The notes under the pieces are model-generated. The model was given only the letters and a program-made list of their open reading frames with translations, did no database searches and was not told where the DNA came from. 64,000 nucleotides of DNA from positions 51,671,783 to 51,735,782 of the forward strand of contig CM034301.1 of assembly GCA_019925795.1 (NCBI GenBank). The letters are read 5' to 3'. This stretch comes from Dendrobium chrysotoxum (Eukaryota > Streptophyta > Magnoliopsida > Asparagales > Orchidaceae). The translations under genes and the position numbers were made by a program. Positions 1-10,074 of the stretch are shown one piece after another; position 1 is the stretch's first letter, and the number at the start of each line of letters is the position of its first letter.

Positions 1-250
1 AGTACGCACAAAATATGCAGTAAATATGCACAAGTTATGCAATACATACGCACAAAATATGCAGTAAATACACACCCAATAAGCAATAAATAAGCACAAA
101 ATATGTGATAAATACACACAAAATACACAGTAATTATGCACAATAAATATAAATAAAATAAGCAGTAAATAAGCAAAAAATACGCAGTAAATAAGTACAA
201 AGTTCATATAAATTATGCACAAAAAACTCATTAATTACACATACAGTTTA
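1..250. repeat. degenerate AT-rich tandem array
   Basis: The window opens inside a tandem array of roughly 25-30-bp units built on the words atgcacaaaatatgcag and taaatacgcac. Units vary in length and sequence and fade out near position 250. The array is cut by the window edge, so its full length is unknown. No coding potential is seen. Confidence 0.7.
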
Positions 251-382
251 AGGCAGAAATTTCTCTACAAATTAAAAATGAAGGAAAATATGAATTAAAT
301 TTTAAAATATGCATAATTGTTACCATATTGTAAAGAAATGTGGAGAAATATGAATTAGCGGCTACAATACTTCAAAGAAAAC

Positions 383-574
383 TTAGATGGATTTGAACTT
401 TATCAATAATTTGAAGCATGCATTTCCTAAATTTATCTTTTGCTCTTGTTGCACTTCTTTTAACTGTTCTGCTTCCTCGATGTCTTCATACTTATTTTCG
501 ACCCCCGCGTCCTCTGAGAATATCGTCTGGTCGTAAAAAGAAACGTCCTCCTCTAGATCAATCTTCATTTTCAT
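383..574 (-). CDS. possible first exon or 5' fragment of a host gene (unrecognised)
   Basis: A 63-codon minus-strand frame starts MKMKIDLEEDVSFYDQ and is strongly acidic in its first 40 residues (EEDV, SEDAG, YEDIEEAEQ). I do not recognise the family. It deserves mention because the sequence upstream looks like a plant promoter and short leader: a TATATAA box about 60 bp before the ATG and a telo-box-like CAACCCTAA motif further upstream. No clear GT splice donor is seen at the end of the frame, which simply reaches a stop, so it may be a truncated gene, a captured exon in a transposon, or chance. Neighbouring sequence is repetitive on both sides. Confidence 0.28.
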   Translation of the reverse strand: MKMKIDLEEDVSFYDQTIFSEDAGVENKYEDIEEAEQLKEVQQEQKINLGNACFKLLIKFKSI

Positions 575-630
575 CGTATTTTTTTTGTCTTTTCTTACTT
601 TCTCAGCTTGTGAAAATTTTCGCTAAACCC

Positions 631-639
631 TTATATATT
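631..639 (-). promoter_or_regulatory. candidate TATA box for the minus-strand frame at 383-574
   Basis: On the minus strand the sequence reads aatatataagg. It lies about 57 bp upstream of the ATG at 574, leaving room for a 25-30 nt leader. An AACCCTAA telo-box-like word lies at 679-686 on the plus strand. This is motif evidence only. Confidence 0.3.
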
Positions 640-689
640 GCGGAGCTTCGCGACTGAAATCTCAAAAAAAGAAGCGGCAACCCTAATTT

Positions 690-2115
690 GAAATGTATTC
701 AAATTTCGTATAAGGATGGTTGGGGTTTAAGTGTTGAAGCCACGTCGGCAATTGCCACATAGGCTATCCATGAGTCACAATTTTATTGGCATTAGAACGC
801 AGAGCAACGTCCGGATTCCACACCAAATAATTTCTCAGCAGATAGAGCATCATTGTGCGCTTGAAATGGGGTGGAGAGGAGAGCCATATTAATATTAGGC
901 ATGGCGTTGTATGATACTCGGCGTGGTCCAGTATGAAATGTTGGACTTCAATAGAAAAGTCCATATAGTTATTGCATATGTCTCAGTTTTTTTACTTGAT
1001 TTATTTATAATTTTTGAACTATTATCACTAAATGTTATGTCTTATTGCAGGGATGTCATTTTTATGTGTTATAGAGATTAGTTGAGTTTATCTTATAATT
1101 AAAATTGTTGATATTGCTCTTTGTTGTATTAATTAATCTTGTATCCTAATATGTTTAAGTTTCTAGAACGCACTGTGTTGTATTGACTCTTACTTGAATC
1201 TTGTCTGAATCATGTAAGAATCTTTTTTAACCATGTTTGAATTTTATTCAAATTTTAATTGATTATTGTTCGAGTCAAGATTGAACTCTACTTGGAGCTA
1301 TCTCCAAATAAAGGGTTTGAATGAGACTCAAATAGATTTCTAAAAAGCTTTGAGTAACCTTATTCAAGTTTTTATTCACACTAATTTGATAATTTTTAAA
1401 TCAATATCATTAATTTGATAATTTGAGACTCAAATATTCCTTTTGTGCTTCATATCCCCTAAATCCTATAAATTTGCCCAAGTATCGAATTTAGTAAATT
1501 TGGAATTAATTTATTTGATTAATATTAATGATTAAGAATAGTTGGGTTGTATGTAATTAATATGATTAAATACTATTAATTCTATTTTATTCTTATTAAT
1601 CTTAATTAAAATAAAAAAACATACTTGTTATATATTAATATAATACATAATTATTAATTAATAAATATTTAAATAATAAAACAAAAAAATAATAAAAACA
1701 TACTTATAAACAATTATTTTTTTTGTGTTACAACTAACAATATAATTAAGCAAGTTGATTTGGACTTGGTTGAAAAAATGATCTATGAGTTGAATTTGAT
1801 GAGCTAATAAGTCTAATTTAAATTTACACTTATTTGAATCATTTTGACTAACTCATTCTAAAAATATTAAAATAAAATATATGAGAATTCAAAATTTTAA
1901 ATAAAAAATTTGTTAAAATTTTAAAATGTTATATCTCAAATTTTTTTATATCAAGTAATTTTTTATTCTTTTTATTATCGTATTATAATTATTATTTGAA
2001 TTGAAAATATTTCTCTCATTCATTATAAAAAAGCTGATTTCTTAACTTACCCAAATTCATAAAATTAAGCATAAATTAAAATTAGAAATAACGTAAACAC
2101 GATTCAATACATTTA
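690..2115. other. AT-rich non-coding stretch
   Basis: No gene was recognised. Positions 796-836 resemble, in reverse complement, the terminal segment of the Mutator-like MITE at 7988-8177 (shared GAGAAATTATT, then GTG.GG and GGACG), so they are probably an orphan MITE end. The remainder is AT-rich with many short homopolymer and TTAAT runs. Confidence 0.45.
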
Positions 2116-2397
2116 CGACATCTCCAGCTGAAAAATTTATTTTTCACTTCAAAATATAATAAAAGACATATCAAATATTAATTCATCCACAACCGAACTC
2201 TATTTTTAACACTAAAAACGAATATTTTGTGTATATTTTTTCTCTATTTTTTTTTCTTAAAAATAAACATGTTTGTGAACCATGCGATGCCAATATTGAC
2301 GTCGCACTGTTTAAAAGAAAAAATATTTTTTTGAATACCGCTCAGTTATAGGCTTGCGCGAACCTCAAATGCCCGTATGAAGTGGTTGGAGATGCCC
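2116..2397. mobile_element. PIF/Harbinger-like MITE, 282 bp
   Basis: The left end CGACATCTCCAGCTG and the reverse complement of the right end, GGGCATCTCCAACCAC, form an imperfect terminal inverted repeat sharing CATCTCCA. A TTA triplet flanks each side (2113-2115 and 2398-2400), the TSD typical of PIF/Harbinger elements. The interior is AT-rich and has no open frame, so the element is non-autonomous. A three-base TSD is weak evidence alone; the TIR match carries the call. Confidence 0.6.
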
Positions 2398-2832
2398 TTA
2401 TGCCTCTCTGATCACAACTTCTTTGGCAAGAAAAGAATTTTCTGACTGGCCAAATGGTCAGTGATCGATCCATGTCGACGTGGACATCAAGTTGATCGAC
2501 CATTGGACGGCTGAGATTTCGTCTGTTAGTAGAGTTGAGCTTTCAAGCATAAACCTGAAGAACTTTAGCGCGGAGAATCCACGCACACTGAAAGCAAAAG
2601 AGAAATATAGATGCCAGCACTATGTAAATTTATTCCATGGGGTTTGGATTTCTCATCAATTTAAAGAGAAAGGTTTTAGCACTGTAAGATGAAATTATCT
2701 CTAATATTACATTAAAATAACGAAGATAACAGTTCCCCACATTATAAAATATATCAATAAACCATTCTTATTGGAAATATTTTTGTGTTATAGTAGATTA
2801 AGAGCACAATCTCCGTTCAAAGCATATACTAA

Positions 2833-3043
2833 GGCTTCATTTGGTTTCCACCGACTTTCTTTTCGTTTTTAAAAGGAGGTCTTACGATGGAGAACGTAGG
2901 ATATTTTTCCTTCTCGTACCGGCAAAAAAACGGAGGTACAGTAAAAGGCATTTTGAAAAAGTCCCGTAAACAAACAGTAAAATAATAAAATTTTCGACGT
3001 TTGAAAATGGAAACGGAGAAATTGCCACCAACCAAACGAGGCC
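2833..3043. mobile_element. Tourist-like (PIF/Harbinger) MITE, 211 bp
   Basis: The left end GGCTTCATTTGGTT and the reverse complement of the right end, GGCCTCGTTTGGTT, form a clear inverted repeat. The flanking triplet TAA is duplicated (2830-2832 and 3044-3046). No transposase frame is present. The GGCYTCRTTTGG end is shared with the small elements at 3870-3976 and 5245-5373, which suggests a common transposase source. Confidence 0.75.
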
Positions 3044-3318
3044 TAAGTCCACGTTCTTGTCATATTTTTATGAATCTGAGTTGTCAAAACTTGCGTCGAG
3101 CCTTGCATTCGATGTATGAATATACTACTAATTTTTATCAGTTTCTTTCTCACACTAATGGGCCTTCGATCGCATTTTCAAGACGTTTTAAACATGTTCG
3201 ATCCTTTAGGCTTTATCTGGGGTGGAAGCACATCAATGTGCGGTGCAAGTGAAGCGTCAATCGTCATTATTAGGCTCCGCTTGGCATCATAGTGGGCCAA
3301 CTAATGGCTCCTCCAAAC

Positions 3319-3433
3319 CAAAAATTATTACGTGCAGTGTCCGGACTCGTCCAAAGATCAATCCGGACACACCATGTCACCCACAGTGTATTAGCCTCTG
3401 GACACGTCCGAACTCCGCACATAATAACCTCTA
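3319..3433. mobile_element. Mutator-like MITE, 115 bp, with 9-bp TSD
   Basis: The core is an inverted repeat: TTATTACGTGC on the left against GCACATAATAA on the right, followed inward by GTCCGGAC-type words on both arms. The nonamer CCTCCAAAC occurs immediately before (3310-3318) and after (3434-3442), as expected of Mutator-superfamily insertion. It is too short to encode protein. Confidence 0.6.
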
Positions 3434-3869
3434 CCTCCAAACACTGTGCAGACTGTTACACGATTTTATATATGGGCTATTTTATGAATAAAGTAGGCTT
3501 AAAAAAGAGGAATGATTTAGACGAATACTTGATTGACCAACTGTCTATTTAATAGGCCTTGCAAGAGCTTCTTAGCCCGTTAAGGCGTATCAACTAAATT
3601 AGCTTGGCATCACATTAATATAAAATTTTTAACAGCTTGGGCATGAGTGTTGTAAAAAAATTCATAAATTCTGTACAAGAAAAAGCTATTTACCTTTGAA
3701 TTTCTTAAAATTCTGTGACTTAAACGAAAAATGAGCGTGATATCATCGTGAATACATCACAAAATTCAATGCAAATCTATAAGCAAAAAACATTTACAAA
3801 TTCTTATTATTATTTTTTTAATTTTATCAACAATAAATAAATCAATAGTATCACAATATTTTAAGCTTA

Positions 3870-3976
3870 GGCTTCATTGGGACAGCTTTCTTATTGCTTT
3901 CTACAATAATTTTTTAGTACAAAAATATCTTAAAAGCAGCAAAAACATATTTATTAAAAGCTGCTCAAACGAAGTC
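3870..3976. mobile_element. small PIF/Harbinger-like MITE, 107 bp
   Basis: The left end GGCTTCATTGGGACAGCTTT and the reverse complement of the right end, GACTTCGTTTGAGCAGCTTT, match over most of 20 positions. TTA is duplicated on each side (3867-3869 and 3977-3979). It contains the words gcagc and ttttagtacaaaaat that also occur in the palindromic element at 5245-5373, so the two belong to one family. Confidence 0.68.
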
Positions 3977-3989
3977 TTAGTCAACAGAA

Positions 3990-5020
3990 TTGTTGCGTCC
4001 TAGAATATTCGTGGCGATAGAGAAATATAAAGTTTAATATCTTAGCTTTGTACGAAGATCTAGCTGACAATTAGATAAAAGAGAGGGTGTAGCGTTCATA
4101 AGAGACACCAGAGTTTTTACTTGAAAATCACTGAAAAGAGGGAAAAACCACAGGGCCTGGCCCATTTTGAATTAATCCATTAGTGTTTGAAGTAAATTAC
4201 AAATGAGGCCCTTTCTTGGGGGAAGGCCTTAATTTGATATAGCAAATATACATCATATAGAGTGCATTACATGGTGGGAATTGGAAGAATCAGTATCGAC
4301 ATGCTTGTTTAGTAGGCAGAGCCATAGTCGATAGACGACGGAGGTCGGAAAGATCGTAGTCGGGTGACGGTGGTCGGAAAGATCGTATTCGGTGGGCTAT
4401 GGAGGTCGAAAAAATCGTTGTATGGCGACAGAGGTCAGAAGAACCGCAGTCGGCAGGCGACAATGGTCAGAAAGACCGTTGTCTAGCGACAGAGGTCGGA
4501 AAGACTGTAGTTAGCTGGCGACAGTGGTCGGAAAGGCCATTGTCTGGTGATAAAGGTCGGAAGAACCGTAGTCGGTGGGCGACAGTGATCAGAAAGACTG
4601 GTGTCTGGCGACGAAGGTCGGAAGGACTGTAGTCGGCGGATGACAGTGGTCAGAAAGACCCTTGTCTAGCAACGGAGGTCGGAAGAATCGTAGTAAGCGG
4701 GAGACAATGGACAGAAAGACCGTAGTTTGGAAATGAAGGTCAAAAGGATATTAGTTGGCAGGTGACAGTGGTCAGAAAGACCGTTGTCTGACGATGGAGG
4801 TCGTAAGGACCGTAGTCGGAGGTCAGAAAGACAGTGGTCCGGCAATAGAGGTCGGAAGGAACATAGCCGGCGGGCGACTGTGGTTAGAAAGACCATTGTG
4901 TAGCGACAGTTTGGGTGGGGGGGGGGGGGGGGGGGGGGAGTTCGACGATGGTCGGTGGCCGGGTAGAAGTCAGGCATCAGTCGATAGCCGGGCGGAATTC
5001 AAGGATTTTCTGAGAGTGCA
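3990..5020. repeat. minisatellite-bearing repeat cassette, copy 1
   Basis: It has two parts. Positions 3992-4320 are a unique leader (starting TTGCGTCCTAGAATATTC) that recurs at 58543-58870. Positions 4320-4960 are a degenerate minisatellite of about 27-bp half-units alternating ggtcggaaagaccgt and agtcggcgggcgacag. A run of about 22 guanines lies near 4918-4939. The copy ends around 5020 near a block (ggtcggtggccgggtagaag) also seen at 61388 and 63146. All frames through the array are low-complexity and I do not call them genes. The element class is unknown; on the minus strand the leader resembles an LTR 3' end, but no TSD was found. Confidence 0.7.
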
Positions 5021-5106
5021 AATTAAATAATATAAAGCGCAAATTAAATAATTTTTATTTCAATCAATTAAATGTAAGCAAATTACAAATATATATCCAT
5101 GTAAAG

Positions 5107-5238
5107 GTCTAGGCTAGGTTTGTGATAACTTTCTTACTATTTTTAAAGCAGCTTTCTATTATAAAAATTTTTTAGTTCCAAAAACTTTTTTATTAAAAAA
5201 CTACTTTAGAAAATAATAATAAAGTTATTTCCATAATC
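5107..5238. mobile_element. diverged relative of the adjacent small MITE
   Basis: It shares gataactttcttacta, aaagcagctttcta and aaagttat words in inverted arrangement with the element at 5245-5373. Its ends are degraded and I cannot fix a TSD. Confidence 0.35.
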
Positions 5239-5244
5239 AACTAA

Positions 5245-5373
5245 GGTTTCGTTTGAGACGGCTTTTTTACTATTTTTTGAAGCAGCTTTTTAGTACAAAA
5301 ATTTTAATTTTTGTATTTTTATACTAAAAAATTGCTTTAAGAAGCAGTAAAAAAATTATCTCAAAACGAAGCC
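5245..5373. mobile_element. palindromic PIF/Harbinger-like MITE, 129 bp
   Basis: This is almost a complete foldback: the left arm begins GGTTTCGTTTGAGACGGC, the right arm ends ATCTCAAAACGAAGCC, and the pairing continues inward through the tttttagtacaaaaat / attttatactaaaaaa words. The triplet TAA flanks both sides (5242-5244 and 5374-5376). It is the cleanest member of the small MITE family in this window. Confidence 0.82.
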
Positions 5374-5890
5374 TAAATCTACAATATTTCCGAAAAATAT
5401 ATAAAATCAAAATTAGCAGTCATGCTTTATTTAATCAAATGTGATGAGCAAGTTTTCTACCTATCAATTATGCCATTGGGCATAACATTTAACATATATA
5501 AGAAAATATCTCTATCATAGCGCACATAATTACAACCAGATAAAGCCACATCCTATCATTACATCACATAACCAAATGGTAAGAAAATGTAGTTCTTACT
5601 GCACCTTAATCTTAGGATGCATAAGATAATTCTTATAACAACTTCTCGTATGTGCTAATTTAGCATGGTTAGTGAGCTAATTAAGGTTTATTATTTCAAT
5701 CAAGGTTTAAGAAAAATGCTTAATTTATAACCAAGGGTGATTTTAATTCAAGTCATTAATAATTTAAGGGTTAAAAATATACATTTTCTGATTTTTATGG
5801 ATTTATATTAAAAATATTATAAATAACTCAATGGATGAGCATAATCCACTTTGGGATGCACCTTATTAATATTTCAAAATCTTAAAAATT
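5374..5890. other. AT-rich stretch without recognisable gene
   Basis: I see only AT-rich sequence with no long frame, no TIR pair and no SINE or LTR signature. Confidence 0.5.
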
Positions 5891-5893
5891 TGA

Positions 5894-5968
5894 GCTGAGG
5901 GGGAATAGAGAGGTCTGTGGTGGGGGAGCATGCATAGCTACAGTGGAAGAAGCTTCGGTGCTTGCCAT
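5894..5968 (-). pseudogene. copia-type gag N-terminus, truncated
   Basis: On the minus strand, about 50 bp after a methionine-initiator PBS, a short frame begins MASTEASSTVAMHAPPP and continues about 25 codons before running into unrelated AT-rich sequence. The position after LTR and PBS and the Ser/Thr/Pro-rich start fit the beginning of a Ty1/copia gag. Everything downstream of the first coding block has been lost. Confidence 0.5.
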
Positions 5969-6020
5969 AAGGACTTGAGAGGGTAGAGACTAGTACCGAG
6001 AAGCACGAATTTAGGACCTG

Positions 6021-6036
6021 ACCCGCTCTGATACCA
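6021..6036 (-). promoter_or_regulatory. primer-binding site, tRNA-Met initiator type
   Basis: The minus strand reads tggtatcagagcgggt, matching the plant initiator tRNA-Met PBS core TGGTATCAGAGC. It lies directly after ...TTACA, a plausible LTR 3' end. Confidence 0.7.
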
Positions 6037-6300
<264 letters not shown>

Positions 6301-6563
6301 TTTGTTATGCTGCAGTCAGTAGAGGAGCAGTGCAATCATGTGGAGGTGAGCCACATGAGTTGGTTTAACACTCTTTTCCTACCCCTGGATGAGGACATGG
6401 TCACCAAGGATGGGGAGATAAATAAGGCTATAATAGCATAACATATCAAATTTAGTATAAAGAAGGCAATTAAGCCCTTCTATGCTGCACACGTTGAATT
6501 CATATTACACCCCAACCACACCAAAGAGCATTCGTGACTACATCATAGCCTAGTGAGCCTGGC

Positions 6564-7740
6564 ATGTACTTCAATTTAAGTTACATCACCTCAAATATTG
6601 AGCAACTTCAACAAGGTGCTTCATACACAAGACCAGACCATTTGCTTTTTGGCAGTGGAACCTCTATAACTAAACAAGGCTTCACCTGTTCAAACTCTTT
6701 TATGTACAACATATTTCTCATAATCTTATTTCTATTCACAATCTTGCTGCGGACAACAGCTCAATTTCTTTTGATGCCTCAAGATTTACATAAAGGATCT
6801 AGTGATAAACCACATACTCCTCAAGGGTCCATGTCAGAAAAAGTCTCTATCCTCTTCTTAAAACGCACACCTTGTCTCTCAAACAACCATGGTGTCCATG
6901 CCCACCTCCAACCTTTGGCATTGAAGGCTTGGACATCCACATTCCTCGACACTTGCCATTATTTCCAAACTAGACAAAACAATATGTATTACCTCTTTGT
7001 CTCTTTTTGCAAGTCATATAAAGAGGCGAAAGTTCATTTTCTCCCTTTTACACCATCTACTAATTATATTAATAGACCTATTACTCAAATGTTTAGGGAC
7101 CTTCCCATATCCATCTATTAAAGTATACAAGTGTTATGTGAGTTTCATTGATGGTAATTTTCGCTTCCCTTGGTTGTTTGCCATGCTTCATAAATCTGAA
7201 GCTCTACAACACTTCATGCACCTAAAAAATATAATTGAGACTGAATTTAAAAAGCATTAAAATCCTTCAAATTGATGGAGGCGGCGAATATATTTGCCAT
7301 TAATTTCATAATTTTCATTCCTCATGAAATTATTCATCAAACAAGTTGCCCTTGTACTCCTCAACAGAAAGGAGTGGCCAAGCGCAAACATTGCTCGCTA
7401 TTTAAAACCACTCGTTCTCTTATGCTAGAGGCAATTATGCCATATGTTGTTTATTTGAACACGCTTCTTGTATAGATCTATCTTGTTAAATATATCTACT
7501 CTCCAACCACCAAAAATAAATCTCCCTATCATCTACGCACATTTGGTTGTGCTTGTTACCCGTGGCTGCCATCCTCCAATGATCACAAACTTGTTCTTCG
7601 ATCCAGGCAATGTGTCTTGGATACAACTGTTTTAATTATCTCACTGATGGAACCAAATTTAATCATCATGTAGTTTTTTACAAACGTACCCTTTTCAATT
7701 ATATGGGATCCGGCCCCAAGCATACATCAAAATGGTCATC
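6564..7740 (+). pseudogene. Ty1/copia protease-integrase remnant
   Basis: Conceptual translation across frame changes gives copia landmarks in order: a protease / pre-integrase segment with SYTRPDHLLFGSGTSI; then integrase segments FPWLFAMLHKSEALQHF, SCPCTPQQKGVAKRKH (copia pattern CPYTPQQNGVAERKH) and TTRSLMLEAIMPYV; then a C-terminal block with LRTFGCACYPWLP-like and GYN-like words in shifted frames. At least five frameshifts or stops separate the blocks. RT and RNase H are not seen downstream. The remnant is on the opposite strand from the copia LTR/PBS/gag at 5894-6300, so they are probably different insertions. Confidence 0.75.
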
Positions 7741-7987
7741 ATAGGACCAAGTGGGCTATAAACCTCATTTTCCAGCATTTTATGTATAGTGCATATTAAA
7801 AATGGTGGGTATCATCACATTAAATTATAATGTATGATTGAAAGCTACAAGATAAATTTTATTCTTCCGTCAAAGATACTTTCAAATATCTCCGCCTATC
7901 TTCAATTGATGGTTGAATGAGTAAAAAATGTACTTGTGATATAAAAGAAATTTCTCCTTATGTTATTCTTTATCTATGATTCCTTAC

Positions 7988-8177
7988 GCAGAGAAATTAT
8001 TCTGTGCGGTGATCGGACGCAGAACGCTGTCCGGAGATCAACTAGAATGCGCCACGTCAGCGATACCGAGTCATGATACCAAGCGGTACCGAGCAGTACC
8101 GAGCTGCAATACCGAACAAAGGGGTGATGTGGCGCATTCTGATTGGTCTCCGGACGGCGTTCAAGCGTGAATAATTA
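7988..8177. mobile_element. Mutator-like foldback MITE, about 190 bp
   Basis: Long imperfect TIRs: the left arm reads GAGAAATTATTCTGTGCGG and on through AACGCTGTCCGGAGATC to GAATGCGCCACGTCA; the reverse complement of the right arm carries TTAATTATTCACGC, AACGCCGTCCGGAGACC and GAATGCGCCACATCA. The flanks ATTCCTTAC (7979-7987) and ATCCCTTAC (8178-8186) agree at eight of nine positions, consistent with an aged 9-bp TSD. The 64-codon frame across it comes from the palindrome and is not a gene. Confidence 0.7.
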
Positions 8178-8341
8178 ATCCCTTACACAACTCTTTTACA
8201 AATTTTCCATCCCAACCATATCACCCGCATATGAAATTAATGAACATCCCCTTGCTATACAATCTATGATAGATATTAACAAACTCGAAGTTCCTATTTA
8301 ATTAAATAGTATTGAATAGAATTTAAATACAAATCCAAAAT

Positions 8342-8342
<1 letters not shown>

Positions 8343-8416
<74 letters not shown>
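8343..8416. repeat. (TA)n microsatellite
   Basis: About 37 uninterrupted TA dinucleotides, immediately before the sequence leading into the SINE at 8466. Confidence 0.95.
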
Positions 8417-8418
<2 letters not shown>

Positions 8419-8465
8419 AGGATCCTTATTTTGCATGGCTATTCTTTGTCGGCTCTCTCATATGA

Positions 8466-8690
8466 GTTGGTGGGCGAGCATAGTTGGGGACCCCCCAACT
8501 CATGTTCAATTCCTCTCTCATGCGGCGCGACTTCTTAAGTGGGGAGAAAATAATTGTGTGGCCCTGCACCTATAAGGTTGGTTGATGGTAAGCCCGCCAA
8601 GGGATTGATTAGTTACGCCGTTATGCGCATCCTTTGGAGTAACACCTGGTAGATACCCCCGTTCAAAAATAATAATAAAATAAATAAATA
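8466..8690 (+). mobile_element. tRNA-derived SINE, copy 1
   Basis: It begins GTTGGTGGGCGAGCATAGTT (A-box region, degenerate), has a B-box-like gttcaattcc at about 8503, a unit-specific body (cttaagtgggg, gcccgccaagg, ttagttacgccg, agatacccc) and an A-rich tail of aataataa units. The same body in the same order occurs at 9082-9284. There is no open frame. Flanking duplications could not be resolved. Confidence 0.72.
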
Positions 8691-9081
8691 TTTCTAATAT
8701 TCATGCTAAAGTTAAGACCCTTGGCCAATGAGAGAGCGAACAATTGGACCAGCAGAACTTATCGTCATTGCCAGTGGATAAGCAATTAATTAATATAGCT
8801 TTTCTTTAGTAGATCTGCCTCAATCCAATTATGCAAATTGGCATGTTGTCATTAAAAACAATTAATTGCAATCACGTTAAGAATCTAAAACTCCAAAACT
8901 CAACCGACCCAATGTAAGGTTCGAATTCGGCCTATAAACCTAAAAGCTTAAATCCTCCTCTGCATGTTGATCGGCAAAGGAAATCTTCATCCGTGATATT
9001 TTCTTTTGCTGCAATGAAACGGTAAAGATTAACCAATGACTGTGTAGTTAACAGGGAGTTGTGATTGAGACAACAAAAAAA

Positions 9082-9284
9082 GTTGGTGGGCGAGTACGGT
9101 TGGGAACCCCCCAACCCGTGTTCGATTCCCTCGAGCGGCGGCACCTCTTAAGTGGGGCCAAATAAAGTGCGGCCCAGGAGGTTTCTGGGGTGGGTGTCTC
9201 TTCTAGGTCGGCTGAGGATTAGTCACGCCGCCAAGCACCATCTCGGGGGTGGCAGCAGATGGATACCCCATTCCAAAAAAAAAA
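9082..9284 (+). mobile_element. tRNA-derived SINE, copy 2
   Basis: It begins GTTGGTGGGCGAGTACGGTT, carries a consensus-like B box GTTCGATTCC, shares the body words cttaagtgggg, ggattagtcacgccg and ggatacccc with copy 1, and ends in a pure A run at about 9275-9284. Its intact B box and clean poly-A suggest it is younger than copy 1. It is an SINE rather than a tRNA gene: there is no acceptor stem or anticodon arm. Confidence 0.78.
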
Positions 9285-9724
9285 CTTTTAAATAAATTTA
9301 ATTTGAATAATTAAACTCGGAATGCTGCTCCATTGTATGAGGGTGAAATCATAGTGACAATCTGATGAAAATCAAGAAAAAAAACCTCACTATCTTTGAG
9401 GGTGACGCTGATGATGAAAAAGAGGAGCAACTTGTGAAAAAGGTAGATAATATCATTAATACGTGACAATATAGTCAAAATTGTTATTAGAGTATTCATT
9501 ATTATTATAATTATTATTGTCTTGGATATTAATTTATCATAAGCAATGAAGCAGCTGTGTTGGTTTGGTCGAAAAATATTGGCCTTTTGGTGATCCGATT
9601 AAAAGAGTAGATGTATTAGATCTGATCTATATTAAGAAAGATAGAGGTAGATCTAAAAAGATTTGAATAAAAAATATTAAAAATGATTTTTTTTATTAAA
9701 TTTAAATGAGAATTTGATTCTTAA

Positions 9725-9869
9725 TGATGAGGACTATCTTGTTCCGCATGCCCAAATTATCCTACTATACTTCCCACTACCTTAGGCACTATCTTTATTC
9801 CTTTTTTCCCTTTCTGTTAGGAACGTTCTCTTCTTCCCTTCCTTAACCGTTTCTTCCTATAATAGCATG

Positions 9870-9924
<55 letters not shown>

Positions 9925-10043
9925 AGACTGATATGAAGGAATATATACAAAGAAAATTATACTCCAATTATTGTTCTATTGTTGTTTTGTTCTTCGTTTC
10001 TCCTTGCAGGTCTTTATCCAGCGAACTGCTGTGTGAGGATACA
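9725..10043 (+). mobile_element. 5' LTR of a decayed Ty3/gypsy element (element A)
   Basis: It starts TGATGAGGACTATCTTG and ends ATACA seven bases before a PBS. The start recurs at 20805 after a polypurine tract, defining the element's two ends. Length is about 319 bp, including a (TA)n run at 9873-9922 that has probably expanded since insertion. The five bases before it are CTTAA. The 3' LTR is truncated, so the TSD cannot be checked. Confidence 0.8.
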
Positions 10044-10049
10044 TTAGGT

Positions 10050-10062
10050 TGGCATCAGAGAC
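10050..10062 (+). promoter_or_regulatory. primer-binding site of element A
   Basis: TGGCATCAGAGAC, one internal change from the initiator tRNA-Met core TGGTATCAGAG, is placed six bases after the LTR. Confidence 0.7.
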
Positions 10063-10074
10063 AGCTACTGGGTA

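Noticed and set aside
1..250. CRISPR-like array
   Set aside because: Units are AT-rich, unequal and without unique spacers; it is a degenerate plant tandem repeat.
4399..5030. Proline- and glycine-rich frames on both strands as genes
   Set aside because: They lie entirely within the degenerate minisatellite and a poly-G run.
9082..9284. tRNA gene, because of the B box
   Set aside because: There is no acceptor or anticodon stem. The sequence continues into an unrelated body with a poly-A tail and has a sister copy, so it is an SINE.
9361..9470. Lys/Glu-rich plus-strand frame (KIKKKNLTIFEGDADDEKEEQ) as an exon
   Set aside because: It is short, ends beside a weak donor-like site, has no partner exon or recognised family, and composition alone is insufficient.
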